Counted from the first letter of the stretch, positions 1 through 12,042 are shown. The stretch: 64,000 nucleotides of DNA from Petaurus breviceps papuanus (GCA_028583685.1 JAMXIF010000015.1:59661011-59725010), one strand, 5' to 3'. Notes: generated from the sequence alone by a model not told the origin. Numbers and translations are program-made.

Positions 1-97
1 TATGACTTTGCAAATAATTGGATATGAGAAATGAGGAAGGAGGAAGAATTAAAGAAGGCTACTAGTTATGGGACTTGCTAGACACCAAAGTAGATAG

Positions 98-327
98 AGT
101 GCCAGGTCTGGAGTCAAGAAAACTCATCTTTCTGAGTTCAGTTCCAGTTTCCTACACTTACTAGCTGTGTGACCCTTGGCAAGTCAGTTAACCCTTTTTG
201 CCTCAGTTTACTCATCTGTAAAATGAGCTGGAGAAGGCAATAACAAAGCATTCCAGTATCCTTGCCAGGAAAACCCTAAATAAGATCACAAATAGTTAGA
301 CATAGCTGAAAAATGAGTGAACATCAG
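98..327 (+). repeat. CORE-SINE, nearly full length
   Basis: It has the order of a marsupial tRNA-derived SINE: a 'cttactagctgtgtgaccc' core, 'cctcagtttactcatctg', then 'aaatgagctggagaagg', and a tail that reads 'ccaggaaaaccctaaat' and ends near the 'gacatagctga' motif. Confidence 0.8.
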
Positions 328-334
328 TTATTGA

Positions 335-1215
335 GGTGGGGTCACTGGGAGGATGATAGATAATGAGAAACAGAAAAGTTAGAGGGCAGTTAGGTTTGGA
401 AGGGAAGATAATGAATTCTGAATATGATATAATGAGTTTGAAGTACCTTTAGGTGAAGATATTCAGTAGGTGGGTGGAACATGGAAGGGGACCTTCATGG
501 ATGTGTTTGGGATAAAGATTCAGATTTGGGAGCATTTTGTTTAGAACTGACCATGGTCATGGGTCAGGATGAAATAATTTAAAGGGAGAATATATATAAA
601 GGAGGAAATAGAGTCAAGGACAGAGTCTTGGGAAACATTCCCTTTTAAGTGGAAGGAGAAAGAAGTAGTAGGAGATAATGAAAGAGACAAAAGTGCAGTC
701 AGAGAGGAAGGCTGGAAAACATGAGACTTCAGTGTCACAGACATCAAGGGAAGAAAGAATACGAAGAAAGAGGGTGTCAGTTACTAACTAATAACAGGAG
801 TGTACACATGAAGGGTCATTTTATGAAGCACTCACTCCACGATGATTCCAAGAAGTACAGCCAATCAAATAATCAATCAACAAGCATTCGTTAAATCCCT
901 ACTGTATGTGAAGCACTGTGCTATGGCCCAAGTATATTAAGCCAAAAATGAAACTTGCATTCTAATATAACTGAGTTTAAATAACTATGCAGCTGAGATG
1001 TCAAAGATGACATGGACAGATCAAAGGTCCAAGAATGGATGATATGGAGGTCTGATATCGGAAGGAGCAATTTTGGCAGAGTGGTAGGGAAGGAAGCAAG
1101 GTGTAGAGGTTTGCAGAATTGAATGGGTGATGAAGAAATAAAGGCAAGAAACCTAGATTATTCTTTCTAGAATTCTTTCTGGAATTATTCTTGCAATGAA
1201 AGGGAAAAGAGATAA
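335..1215 (+). repeat. Long ancient interspersed repeat, family not named
   Basis: The purine-rich text ('gggtcactgggaggatgat', 'gttgagtttgaag' like, 'gacagagtcttgggaaac', 'gtggtagggaaggaagc') matches a diverged repeat I know to be dispersed through mammalian genomes but cannot name with certainty. Positions 868-965 hold the 'tactgtatgtgaagcactgtgct' module also seen at 8505, 11385, 16563, 48000 and 51085. Confidence 0.5.
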
Positions 1216-1477
1216 ACAACAGTAGCAATCTATGAATATTGAGGAAATATAAAACCATTACTAAGGACATTCCTCCAGTGAGTTGTTCCATGAGAACAAG
1301 GAACATTTCCTATTATTTCTCTCTTTTTAAATTTCCCCAAACTTCCTAGCTCAGTCCATTATATATTGAATATTGAAAGCAACTCACAAAATAATAAGAG
1401 GTCACAGACACATAGTATTGGATAGTTTACAAATATTGACTTTTTTTCCCAAGAATCAAATGATGACCTTGTTCCTT

Positions 1478-1692
1478 TGTTTTTAGTTGTTTCTGTCTCT
1501 TTATGGTCCCATTTGGAGTTTTCTTTGCAGAGATACCAGAGTGGTTTGCCATTTCCTTCTCCAACTCATTTTCCAGATAAGGAAACTGAGGCAAACAGGG
1601 TCTAGCAACTTCCCTAGAATTTCATAGGCAGTAAGTGTCTGAACTTAGGAAGATGAGTCTTCTTGACTCCAGGCCTGGCACCAATTGCTACC
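1478..1692 (-). repeat. CORE-SINE, reverse
   Basis: The plus strand reads 'gtttgccatttccttctcc', 'ggaaactgaggcaaac' and 'cttgactccaggcctggca', the reverse complement of the CORE-SINE. Confidence 0.75.
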
Positions 1693-1713
1693 CAGAAGAC
1701 CACGAGCTAATAA

Positions 1714-1771
1714 TGAAGACAACGATGACGATGATAACGATGACGATGACGATGATGATGATGATGATGAC
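1714..1771. repeat. (GATGAC)/(GAT) microsatellite
   Basis: Imperfect GATGAC units grade into pure GAT units. It abuts the poly-rich end of the MIR-type element that follows. Confidence 0.85.
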
Positions 1772-1978
1772 TAACATTTATATAGCACTTACCAGGCACT
1801 GTATGAAACACTTCATAATTGATCCTCACAACGACTCTGGGAGGTAGATGCTGTTTTTTTACCCCATTTTACAAGTGAGGAAGCAGAAGAAGGCCAGGGT
1901 CAGAAATGTAAATAAGAGTTCTGAAGCCAAATTTGAACTCAGGGCTTCCCAACTCCAGGTTCAGAGCTCTATTTACTT
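1772..1978 (-). repeat. MIR-type SINE, reverse
   Basis: The signature 'catttatatagcacttacc', 'gatcctcacaacgactctg', 'ccccattttacaagtgagg' and 'tttgaactcagggcttcc' is that of a reverse MIR/CORE-SINE. Confidence 0.75.
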
Positions 1979-2127
1979 TCTCGTCTTATTGCCTAGGAAA
2001 AGAACCTGTGATTTTAATGTGTAGGAGCTCCCAATGCAGGAGTGCCTTCTTCACAGATGTAGATCACACCCCAGGTGTGATTTACAGTGTTATAAAGCTG
2101 CGTCTGAGACAGAAAGAAGCAAGCGAC

Positions 2128-2663
2128 TGTAATGGAAATGCAAACTTAAAGATCTTCCCTGCCCCTAGGCTAGAGTGCACCTGGAGCCTGGGGAGGGAGG
2201 CTTGTTTTTCAGTAGATACTTTTTGATTGGCCAGTGGGTCAAAAAGGTTGTTACATTCTCTGAGCCAGGAGAAGGCTATATAAGCCCTGATGTGTACCTT
2301 TGTTTTTGGGACTCACTTTGAGAAGTGTTCTGTGATTTGATCTGAATTCTGGGAAGCCGTTGTTGAGAGTCCCCCGGCTTTGAAAAACCCAGAATGTGGA
2401 AACCCAGATGTTGACTGGGTATGGATGTAATGGTTGGACAGTTTGGAAATCTGTCTACTTGATGTTTCTGTCTTGATAATTATGCCTGTATACTTTGAGG
2501 TTCAGGGTGCTGACCTTTTCTCCTGAACAAGGTAAATGATATATGTCTGACTGATTAAAGTAAGCTTGTTAACCCATTTTGAGTTGCTTTCCTTTAACAA
2601 AGCAGATCCAAGAACCTGTGGTGGCGGCAAACCCTGAGGACGCTTGGGGTGCTTGCTGCTACA
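2128..2663 (+). mobile_element. Solo LTR of an endogenous retrovirus-like element (family A)
   Basis: The unit is 536 bp, begins TG and ends CA, and is flanked by the 5-bp direct repeat GCGAC (2123-2127 and 2664-2668), as expected of retroviral integration. It holds a TATA box (TATATAAG, 2277-2284) and an ATTAAA signal (2554-2559). No internal region is next to it, so it is a solo LTR fossil. A clear homologue lies in reverse at 45761-46301. The family name is unknown to me. The intact target duplication and close match to the second copy suggest it is not among the oldest repeats here. Confidence 0.82.
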
Positions 2664-3695
2664 GCGACCCAGCTCTCAGCTGTGGGGTAACTATGGACCC
2701 CATTCCAGTGATTCCACTTTCATCAGTGGCAGATTTCTGAGAGACTCCTTTTCAGGAGTTTGCCTCCTTTGACAGTGAATGAGGAGAAGGTCATGTGAAT
2801 TTCTGGGGAGGGAGGCTGGCATTAGAAAGCCTAAGAACAAGGCTCACTGTTCTGCGTGGCACGCCATTGCCTTCCCCCCGAATCTCATTTCTCCATTTAT
2901 AAATAGGGATAGCCACTCATCCCTTTCTCTATTTTTCCACAGAGATGTTGTAAAGACAAACGAGATATGGAAACTCCTGGCAAATAAGAACTACTAAACT
3001 AAAAGAAAAAGTGCCTGAAGAATTGGTGGACTGACATCTTAGCGCATTCATGGCTCTAGTTTGGGATCCACAATTAAACATTCCCTTTGGCATCGCCCAT
3101 CTGGGGATCATAAATCAAATTACTTGTGGCATTTTTATCATGCTACATGCATGTGCTGTTAGGGTTATTTTTTTTTAAGGCTGGCAGTCATTTTAATGAA
3201 AATGATAGTCCTTATTTACAGAGCTTGGAGGTGTTTTCAGAAGAGGATGATAGAAAACAAGGCCCATTTGAAGTCACTTTTCCCTCAATGACATTTCCTC
3301 GGCATCTCCTTTCACATGACACTGTAGCATGTTCTCAGTGAAACATGCTAGATAAATATGTGTATGAAAATGACATAAAATGACAGATCCAGAATAGACC
3401 CTTTCAAGGCATAACTAAATACGCCTCCTAAAATATTGACATGGTATCAAAGGCAGGCACCTTTGTCAATGATTTCTCATGTACTTTCACCTAGTACTAC
3501 AGCTTGGCACAAAACTTAAAGATACAGGAGAATGGGCAGCGATACCACTGAAAAGAAGCCTGAGGCTCCTTTTTCTCTGGGCCAGCCCATACCTTCGGGT
3601 TGTCCTGTTGGCATTTCCAACTCAACATGTACAAAAGGGAACTCAGTGAATTGAACAGAATATACTTTTTGCCCAACTTAATTGCCTGTCTGAGA
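2664..3695. other. Stretch with no recognised gene or repeat
   Basis: It holds only short open frames with no known motif and no full SINE. A stretch near 2850-3000 resembles a worn SINE tail ('cccatttataaatagggat'). Confidence 0.4.
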
Positions 3696-3696
3696 A

Positions 3697-3803
3697 AGGC
3701 AGTGTAGTTTATCAGATAGAGAATTGGCCTTAAAATCAGAAGGACCCGAGTTCAAGTGCTGCCTTTGACTCATACTGGCTTGTGACACTGTCCCCACCTT
3801 ATT
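3697..3803 (+). repeat. CORE-SINE fragment
   Basis: It reads 'ggcagtgtagtttatcagatag', 'gacccgagttcaagtgctgcc' in parts, the head of a tRNA-derived SINE. Confidence 0.65.
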
Positions 3804-3994
3804 CTCCTCTCTCCATAATTAACCTCTTAATGCTCATGCTCTAGGCAACTCTTTAAGACTTGGAGTGAGAGTCAGCACCAGTGTGCTGACCTGCACTGGT
3901 GGAAATATTTCCCTTACCTGGGAGTTCTCTATAGTAACAAAATCACAGATCCAGTCTTGATCCTATTCTAGGCACAGTCTTTTGGGACGTAGGG

Positions 3995-4215
3995 AAAGAA
4001 ACATTTATAATCACCTACTATGTATCAAGCACTGTGATAAACACTTTACAAATATTATCTTATTTGAGCCTCACAACAATCTTGCAAGATAGATGTGATT
4101 ATTGTCCCCATTTTTACCATTGAGGAAACTGAAGTAAAGTGACTTGTCCAGAAACTACGAGCTATTCAGGTCTTCCCCACTCAAGACCCAGAACTACTCA
4201 CTACTCTACTCAGCT
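3995..4215 (-). repeat. MIR-type SINE, reverse
   Basis: It contains 'tatgtatcaagcactgtg', 'gagcctcacaacaatcttg' and 'taccattgaggaaactgaag' in order. Confidence 0.8.
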
Positions 4216-5268
4216 GCTATTGCAGGAATAGACTAAAAAGAAACAGGGAGGAGCTTTGGAAACTTGTGAGAAAAGTATTTTGCAAAACTTAAAGCACCAT
4301 TTAACTGTAAGATTTTGTGAGCTCCAAACAGCAGAAATACCAAGGACCGTCTCAAGCTCTCAATAGTTCCCAGACACTCAGCAACCTTTTAACTTTCTGC
4401 TCCTGTTTCTGTGGTCCAATGCTGACTTGTTACTGACTCTGTGGTACATCTATTGGAGGAGTGTGGATTTCTGCATTTATTTAATTAGAATAGCTCTGTT
4501 TCCCATCTTCTGGTCTAACTCTGCTTCCTCCTGGAGGAGGACATGTTTCCTAAGCCTTTGTCATGTTACCTTGTCTTTTTGCTCTATAGAAACAAAAAGA
4601 AAAACAAAACAAAAAAGTAAAAGCATGCTTAACTGCATACAATGCCTTAACCCTTGGCTAGAAGCAAAGAAACAATATATAACAAGAAAGCAATACATCA
4701 TAAAACACCTATTAGGCATTCTACTAGACCCTAAACATCTCCCAGTACAGGGTCGAGCTGAATCCAGATGTTCTAGGAAATAGAGTTTGAGGTTGTTTAG
4801 TTCTCCACTCTCATGTTCCCTTATAGGAACAGTCAAAGGAGAGTCCATTCACAGCTGGCTTCAAGATAAAGACAAAGAAACTACATAACCTGGATTTTGG
4901 TTCTTTTATGAGTATGGAACTGATGACCAGTGAGGAACTGGAACTCATGAGGGAGAGAGCTTTTCCCAGTCTCAGCTGTCTGGTCACTAACAGGGACCTC
5001 TAACTTCATCTTGCCTCACTAACCTAGTGAGAAAAAGGATGAGTGGCATCATTGCGCACCAATATCCCCCTGATCTCAACTATGTCTCCCTCCTGCTGTA
5101 ACTGTATCCCATTGTCTTACTTCATCTTCAGCTCCTTCATTAGACCAAAGCCACACTGCTCATTGTGGAGAAGCGTTGGGGGAGGGAGCACAGAGTGAGA
5201 GTAGTACTATGTCCAGAAGAGGATAACCTGAATTGTCATGTTAGAAACTCCAATATGGACATTCCTTC

Positions 5269-5653
5269 TGTAGAAGTATAATGGGAATGGGAATTTGAAG
5301 ATCTTCCCTGCCCCCTAATAGGCCAAATGTAATCACATGGAGCCTGTGATAGGAGGAGTTTGCTGAAGGGTGGAGCAGAGCCCAGAGAAAGCTGGAAGTC
5401 AGAGCAGTTGGAAAGGAGGGAGGAGAGAGAACTCAAACAAGGAGACAGCTAGGCTTGTGTGTGTTTGTTTATGGGAAGGCTTTGTTGCTCTCTGCAGTGT
5501 TATTGTGTACAGATTTCTTTGTTGCTAGGATGAATTCGGTTTTCTGGCGTTGGGAATCTGGCTTTCTGGTGTCTGAATAAATGTTTTGCTTCTGTCTTCT
5601 ATTTGTAGAGTCTGTTATATTTTGCAATTCAGCATTATGCCGTAATAATCAGC
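5269..5653 (+). mobile_element. LTR-like unit (family B), probable solo LTR fossil
   Basis: About 385 bp that start TG and carry an AATAAA signal (5576-5581). The body and 3' part ('tttgttgct..gat', 'ggctttctggtgtctgaat', 'tgttttgcttctgtcttc') align to 56154-56545. The opening ('aatgggaatgggaatttg', 'gatcttccctgcccc') also resembles family A. No clean target duplication was seen, so the ends are approximate. Confidence 0.6.
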
Positions 5654-5664
5654 CAACTTATTTC

Positions 5665-6015
5665 AAGCAGTGAAGACTTAAACCCAGTCTCAGATACTTA
5701 GTAATTGTGTGACTTTGGGTAAGTCACTTTACCTCTGCTTCCCTCAGTTTCCTCAGTTGTAAAATGGGTTACCTCCTAGAGTTGTTGTGATGATTAAATG
5801 AGATGACATTTTTAAAGTGCTTTAAAAACATTGAAATCATATAAATGCTAGCTTTTCCTGTATCTCACAGTCTTGGAGAGTTGTTTTTGAGGCATTCTTA
5901 TTCTGAGTCGTTAAGTGACTTGCCTGTGGTCACAAAACTACTATGTGTCTGAGGTCACATTTGAATTCAGTTCTTCAAAAGTGTAAACTCTGCCTTTTAT
6001 CCATTGTACCACATG
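5665..6015. repeat. MIR-type SINE (+, 5665-5852) followed by a reverse SINE fragment (5885-6015)
   Basis: The first part reads 'gtgactttgggtaagtcac', 'cctcagttgtaaaatggg' and 'gtgatgattaaatgagatg'. The second is reverse: 'gacttgcctgtggtcac' and 'tctgaggtcacatttgaa'. Confidence 0.75.
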
Positions 6016-6239
6016 TTTTCCCCCTAGAATATTACAACAAATTATTATACAATTAACTAGTTAATTTTTTAAATTCTTTTGTAAAGATTAAAATCCAATC
6101 AATGACTCTTTAAACAAGACCCTCCTTAAGCAAGATCTCCTTCAACCTATGGAAAAGGTGATAGTTAAGTATAGAAGTTAGTCTCATTGTAGATATATAG
6201 TCATAGCAAAGTAAGTCAGACTTATTTTGCACCCCTCTT

Positions 6240-6475
6240 ATATGGAGCTCCTTACATTTTTGTGTGTCATAGACCCCTTTGATAGATTGGTAAAGTATCT
6301 TCTCAGAATAAGGTTTGTTGTCTACTTTCATAATTAAAAGAAATGATGAATTTTTGTTAGAAGCTCATGAAAATAAAGATATTTTTCCTATTCAAATTCA
6401 CAGACCCCATGCTTAACCCGTGAAATCTGTCCAAGGATCCTCTGGGGTCCATGTACCACAAGTAAAGAACCCTTT
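6240..6475. mobile_element. hAT-like non-autonomous DNA transposon (MITE)
   Basis: Its ends are marked by 'tgtcatagacccctttg' and 'gggtccatgtaccacaagt'. The same pattern with different wear occurs at 24970-25180, so both are copies of one family. Confidence 0.5.
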
Positions 6476-6706
6476 CTCTCAGAGTTATTGCCATTTATTT
6501 CTAGAATAAAATAGAAGTGAGAAAAGTAGCCTGAAAATGAGGGCATGAAATATCTTCCTGATTCAGTGTGGCTTCTTTATTATTTTTTGGAACTATTACA
6601 AATCCTTCGAAAGATCAAACATATCTATATCGGTATTAATATTAGTAAAAATTCACGTTTCCATAGTGCTTTAGGGTTTGCAAAATGTTTTTTTTTTCTC
6701 AATAAA

Positions 6707-6905
6707 GAATCATAGGCTTAGAGGTGGAAGGGACCTTAGGGACTGTCAAACACCCCCACCCCTTATTTACAAGTGAGGAAACCGAGGCACTGGGTGGTTA
6801 AATAATTTGCCTAGAGTCACAGAGCTAGTGATAATTTGAGGTGAGAATCAAACAAGTTTCTTCCTGGCTCCAAAGCCTATGACTTTTCCAGTATACCATG
6901 CTGCC
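6707..6905 (-). repeat. SINE of the 'ggaagggaccttag' type, reverse
   Basis: It reads 'gaggtggaagggaccttag', 'gtgaggaaaccgaggcac' and 'cacagagctagtgataat', ending at 'accatgctgcccc'. Confidence 0.7.
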
Positions 6906-7904
6906 CCAAACATTATCCCCAAACACTTACAGATACCTGGGTGGTCCCTCTGTAGCAAACAAATATGGAAGTGGGTATGGATATGGACAAAAGTCACACA
7001 GCCTGGGCAGGCATAGAGAGCATATGTTCTGCATTGCTGAAGGCAATGCTCACATTTAAAAGATCATAGATCCATTTCAGAATCTGAGTTAATCCAAAAC
7101 TCACAGTAGTGGAAGGAGTTAAGGATTCTGGATAATGTATCTGGTCTCTGGCTGCTTCACAAAGAGATCCATTGGGACCTGGATTCAGTTGCCTCCTTCC
7201 CCTTCAGACACTTATCTCAACCTCTCTGGCCCTATATTCACCTCCTGAACCTGCTTATGTCTAGGGTCACTTGTTACAGTCATAGCATAAGAATTTGCAG
7301 AAAAACCTAGGCAATCTCTTTCCTTCTGATAGCTATATTTCTTGTTCTTTATCACTGCTACAACCTTCGATACTTTGTCCTTTCCTACGCTCACCCTCCC
7401 TAGACAGTCAAACTTTGGTCACTCCCATCTTATGTCCTATCCCCTTAGTCATGGCAAGAGGAGTAGGATGAGGTGATAGTTCTATATTTAACAGGAACTA
7501 ACAACACTGGACTATCCAATTGGCTTAAATATTCATAACTACTACCTTCACAGGTTCATGGAGCAGAGCTAGGTAAGCTTGAGAACATTAGTAGAAAAAT
7601 GCCTGTATAGAGAAGATAGTGGTTGGTGTCATTTTGACCTTTAAGACTATTTTGAGTTGAGTCTACTCAATCTCCAGTTTCTGACTTAATTATAAAGCTA
7701 CCCTACTACTTAGAAACCCTGAAGCCTTCATTGAATTCTAAATTGAAGTGCGGGGGGGAAGAAGCTCATCAGATATATTTTTAAAATATCAAGTCTTCTG
7801 GTATTGTTATGTGACTACGAGTCATGAAACTCAAAGTTTCCAAAGAAATTAAATTAACCCCATCAAAAAAGGGCAATGGAGATGCACTAGTGGCCATGAG
7901 TAGA
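6906..7904. other. Stretch with no recognised gene or repeat
   Basis: Mixed-composition intergenic DNA with short open frames only. I see no domain, promoter or repeat that can be named. Confidence 0.4.
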
Positions 7905-8092
7905 CTGCAACATGTTATGATGGAAAGAATACTATATTTGGAGTCAGAGGACCTAGTTCAGACATTTACTGCTTGCATGACCTCGGGTAAGTCACCCAAC
8001 CTCTCTGAGACTCAGTTTCCCCATCTATAAAATGAGAGGGTTGGATTCACTGACTTTTAAAAGTCTCTTCTACCACTAAATCTCTGACCTTA
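7905..8092 (+). repeat. CORE/MIR-type SINE
   Basis: It reads 'atttggagtcagaggacc', 'cctcgggtaagtcacccaac' and 'cagtttccccatctataaa'. Confidence 0.75.
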
Positions 8093-8504
8093 TGAGGAAT
8101 TATGAAGTGATTGAGAAAAGTATGAGTGAAAAGATGAACTGATAAAATGGTAAGAGAGGGGAGTAACTAATGGGCAGTCTATGGACTCTACTGGAATACT
8201 TGAAGTAAACCAAAATTAAATAAGAAGGTAAGATGAAATAAGGAAGGAACCCACAATGTTGGGTGAGCTTCCCTGTTGTGAGTTTATGGAGAAAATGGAC
8301 AAAAACTGCACAAGATGGACAGGGATAGATGGGCTGCCATCTGAATTGAGGGAAAGAATATTCACATCAATAAGATACTTTGCAGATACTTAAGCCAAGC
8401 CTAAAAGAGATGAGATCACTAATATTATCAGAAAAATTGAAATCAAAGCCATAATTGGATGAGTTTCATGTGCCATGATCATGTACCCAGAAGAGTCTTC
8501 ACTT

Positions 8505-8615
8505 CAACTCAATGAGTGTTTATTAAGTAGATGCTGTGTGCCAGTTACTGGGATAAGTGCTAGGGCTACAAAGAAAAAAAAAACAAGATGATTTCTGCTT
8601 TCAAGAAATTTTTAT
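8505..8615 (+). repeat. 'Tattaag..ctgtgtgccag' module
   Basis: It reads 'gagtgtttattaagtag', 'gctgtgtgccagttactggg' and 'gctttcaagaaatttttat', the recurrent marsupial module also seen at 868, 11385, 16563, 48000 and 51085. Confidence 0.55.
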
Positions 8616-9740
8616 TCAACAAGAAACTTTTTTCCTAGTGGTTAACTCTTTTAGCCTCTTCCTTATTAAAGCCCCTCATCTCCTTAGCACATTAACTCCC
8701 ATGCACTAGCTGTTGCCTCTCCACTTAATCTCCACCCCCTCCTGATAGCACCATCTGCTTCCTTTTTGTGTCAGGGAGTCTGGGCAACATCCTGCTCTTC
8801 ATGATGAACATTTCTTCCTTCTCCCCCTCCCACCACAATTTTCTCAGTCTTCAAAAAGAAGATCTTGCTGAGGCAATGTATTAGGACCAGTGATGCCAAC
8901 AAATTACAGGTTGGGAAGGAAGCTAATGAGCCCAACTGCATGTAGGAGTTGACACATGGCATGTGTTCAGAGGGTTTGGCTCAAGCAAGCACTATTAGGA
9001 CAGCTCTTTTTTTTCTGAGCTCAAAGCTTACAGAAATGATTTTGAAAAGCAGAAGAAATGGAGAGCAGATGGTTTGGGGAATTAGTAATAGGCTAGTACA
9101 TCTTTCATCTGCAGGGCACTAGTTCAAATCCATCCAGAGCTGGCATCATTTGGTGACTGCAACAGAGCAGTCAGTCTGTGTGAAATGAGTTTCTGTGGTC
9201 TTGGGCAACGTCTGAGTTCAGAAGGGACCACATCATAAAAAAATCACTATCGTTACCCTTGATGGAAGTTGAGTATAGAAGACAGCAAGCTACTTGTTGG
9301 TCTCCCCCATGATAAATTTGTTCTTAAAATGTTGGAGTCTGTGGGCAGCTCTTGGGAAGACTGAATTCACCATTTCAGGCATTCCGTGCTGGGAAAAATG
9401 AAAATTAATCAAGGACCTCAACTACAGCTATGGAAAGATTGATAGCAGAGCAGAGCCAAGAGACCCAGGAATTATATGAAATTCCCTGAACCCCTTTATG
9501 ATCATCATGACCTAACTTTTAGAAATGGTGCTAATAGCAGTCACCACATTGGCTGCCCATAGGCAAGTGTTAATCGATAGTATTTCCCATTTTAGTCTTT
9601 CTGATGAGAGTCACTGATTTATGTGCACAGAGCATACAAAGTCTTTACTTTGCCAAAGTTCTGGTTAGGCAGAACCTATATTAACAGTGGTTACAGAAGG
9701 TACAGTAGGGCAGTCTCCTTGGATGGAAAATATAAGTGAC
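8616..9740. other. Stretch with no recognised gene or repeat
   Basis: Near 9110-9500 the text has the feel of a worn transposable element, but I cannot assign it. No coding motif was seen. Confidence 0.35.
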
Positions 9741-9744
9741 CGGT

Positions 9745-10075
9745 GCTGGGAGAAATAGAAGGGACTTGTCCAAGTTCACACAGATAGTAAGTAGAATTGA
9801 AACTCAGGTCTGCTGACTCTAAAATCAGGGTGTCCTCATATTTTCCTTCTATCCTCCAGGTACAGAAGCGTGATATGGTTTAGTGAGTGGAAAAAAGAAC
9901 TGAATTTGGTGTCAAGATTGGGATTCAAATCCTGGCTCTGAAATTTGTTACCTGCGTGACCTTGGGCAAGTCACTTAAGCTTTGAAAGCCTCAGTTCCTT
10001 CATCTCTAAAATGAGAAAGCTGATGTTCAAGATACATCCCTTCCAGCTATAATCTATAAGCCTACTATCAGTGAC
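9745..10075. repeat. Reverse SINE fragment (9745-9842) and forward SINE (9865-10075)
   Basis: The reverse piece reads 'gggacttgtccaagttcac'. The forward one reads 'gattcaaatcctggctctg', 'gaccttgggcaagtcact' and 'cttcatctctaaaatgag'. Confidence 0.7.
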
Positions 10076-10135
10076 TTGTGAAGGCCACATAGATAAGTGG
10101 CAGAGATCAAATTTATTGCTGACTATGAAATTAGT

Positions 10136-10299
10136 CTTATTCCCTTCTCCCTTCTGGGTTCTCAAGGGTTATTGAATCTGAGCTTTCAAAGTAACTCCCA
10201 CCCCATTTTTTATTAAGCTGTCCTTCTGCCTACAGCAACTAGTAGATCAAAGAATGGAATAGTGCAAAAGCTCCAATATCTCTGTTATTTTTGTCTGTG
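10136..10299 (+). repeat. Source copy of a local 165-bp duplication
   Basis: It matches 11054-11220 with only a few substitutions and one small length change. It starts at 'cttattcccttctccc' and ends at 'ttatttttgtctgtg'. Its flanks are unrelated to those of the second copy. Confidence 0.85.
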
Positions 10300-10754
10300 A
10301 ATTTCTATGTTATTTTTATAGACTCTGGAGGTTCCTAGCAAATGGAAAAAAAGCTTTAAGTATGGACCTGCTAACTGACTATTCATCTGCCATCTGAGGA
10401 TCAGTCTAGCTGAGTCCCAGGACCAACCACAGTATCTCTTGAGAGCCACCTACCCAATCACAAAGGGACTTGTGTCCGTGGCAGTAGAATTAGTCCACAC
10501 TGAGGACATCACAGACGCTTTAGATATTCAAGTAAAATGTAACTCTCCAAGTGAAGGAATATTCTACAGAAAAGTCCACTCAAAGTAACTCCATTTACTC
10601 AAGAGGTCACCCTAGGGGAGGAAACTAGGTGTGGGGTCAAGAAAACCTGAATTCAAATCTGACCTCAGATATGCCCAAGCTGTGGAGCCCTGAGCAATAT
10701 GAATTTCTTGACAGTATTGACTATCCTCAATATGTTTTTTAGTACTTGACATAT

Positions 10755-10852
10755 AATAAGCACCAGAAGAAATGTAAGCTTCTTGAGGATAGGGACAATA
10801 TTTCATTTTGTTTATGTATAATCCCTAATGCCCAGCACTGTACCTTGCACAT
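10755..10852 (+). repeat. L2 LINE 3' end
   Basis: It reads 'gtaagcttcttgaggatag', 'gggacaatatttcatt' and 'cccagcactgtaccttgcac', the 3' end of L2. A SINE follows directly. Confidence 0.65.
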
Positions 10853-10855
10853 AAT

Positions 10856-11275
10856 TAGCCACTAGGTGGCACAGTGGATAGAGCACTCTACCTGGAATCA
10901 GGAAAACCTGAGTTCAAATCTGCCCTCAGACACTTACTAGCTACATAACCCAGGGCAATTCACTTAATTCTGGGTTTCCTCATCTTTAAAATGAGGATAT
11001 TAATAGTACCTCCCTCCAAAGGTTGCTGTGAATATCAAATGAGATAATATTTTCTTATTCCCTTCTCCCTTCTGGGTTCTCAAGGGTTATTGAATCTGAG
11101 CCTTCAAAGTAACTCCCACCCCATTTTTTAAAATCAAGCTGTCCTTCTGCCTACAGCAACTAGTAGATCAAAGAATGGAATAGTGCAAAAGCTTCAATAT
11201 CTCTGTTATTTTTGTCTGTGTTTTTGCACAGTGCTTTGCAAATCTTAAAGCAGTATATAAATGCAACAAATTTAA
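10856..11275 (+). repeat. MIR/CORE-SINE split by an inserted local duplicate
   Basis: The SINE runs 10856-11053 ('ggtggcacagtggatagag', 'caaatgagataatatttt') and resumes at 11221 ('tttttgcacagtgctttgc', 'cagtatataaatgc'). The text at 11054-11220 between the two halves is a copy of 10136-10299. Confidence 0.75.
11054..11220 (+). repeat. Inserted copy of the local 165-bp duplication
   Basis: Nearly identical to 10136-10299 and in the same orientation about 0.9 kb away, placed inside a SINE. No terminal repeats of its own and no A tail were seen. Confidence 0.85.
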
Positions 11276-11384
11276 ACTATAAAAATCAAGGTAACACTTC
11301 TAATTTATAAAATCTCTGAAACTCTGAATTTTAAGGGACTTCAGACGTCATCTGGTCTAACTTCTAACTGAGAAATCAGTTGAT

Positions 11385-11500
11385 TAACACATTTTCATTT
11401 AGTATCTACTATGTGCCAGGTACTGTATTAGATTCTGGGGAAAACAAATTTTAAAATAGGAAGCAATCCCTATTCCCAGAAAGTTTATATTCTAACAGAG
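11385..11500 (+). repeat. 'Tatgtgccaggtactgtatt' module
   Basis: It reads 'agtatctactatgtgccagg' followed by 'tattcccagaaagtttatattc'-like text, the same recurrent module as at 8505. Confidence 0.55.
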
Positions 11501-11927
11501 GAGAAGAGTAATAAGAAGATATAGATATAGGTAGATGTGAGTGTGGGGGGGGTGTATGCATATTGTGTATGTATGTATATGTATATATACAGAAAAAATC
11601 CAATGGAGTTCAATCCACGGTGGTCAGCGAGAGAAGGCATGAGCAGTTGTGTGTGGGGAAAGGATAAATCATTCAGCAATCTCTCTTCTATCGGTAACAA
11701 ATGGTCATCTGGCTTCCACTTAAGACCTCTATTGCAGGAAACTCACTATGTCCTGCACTCCCTTTTGGACAGCTCTGATTTTTAGAAAGCCTTTTCTTAT
11801 ATCAAGCCTCAAATAGGCTTTGGGAATGACTGTTTAAATATATTATAAAATAAAAAAGGACTGAAATTTTCAGGACGATCCAGGAAAGCTTTAGTGACAT
11901 GGAAAAATCCTGATGTTGTTAAGATAC

Positions 11928-12042
11928 TGAATTCCCACTATCAAACAAAGACCCATTAACCCATCTCCAATTTATAGTACCTTGGAGACAGTTCCCCTCT
12001 TACTCCCTTTCACACCTAGTGGGGCACTGGAATCAGTGCTGC
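11928..12042 (+). repeat. Direct repeat unit, first copy (family unknown)
   Basis: 'ccactatcaaacaaagaccc', 'agtaccttggagacag' and 'gtggggcactggaatcagtg' recur with changes at 13258-13372. The repeat pair has roughly three quarters identity by eye. Confidence 0.6.

Noticed and set aside
10856-10960. Possible tRNA gene at a SINE head
   Set aside because: The sequence is the tRNA-derived head of a CORE-SINE followed by SINE core. A full cloverleaf is not kept.
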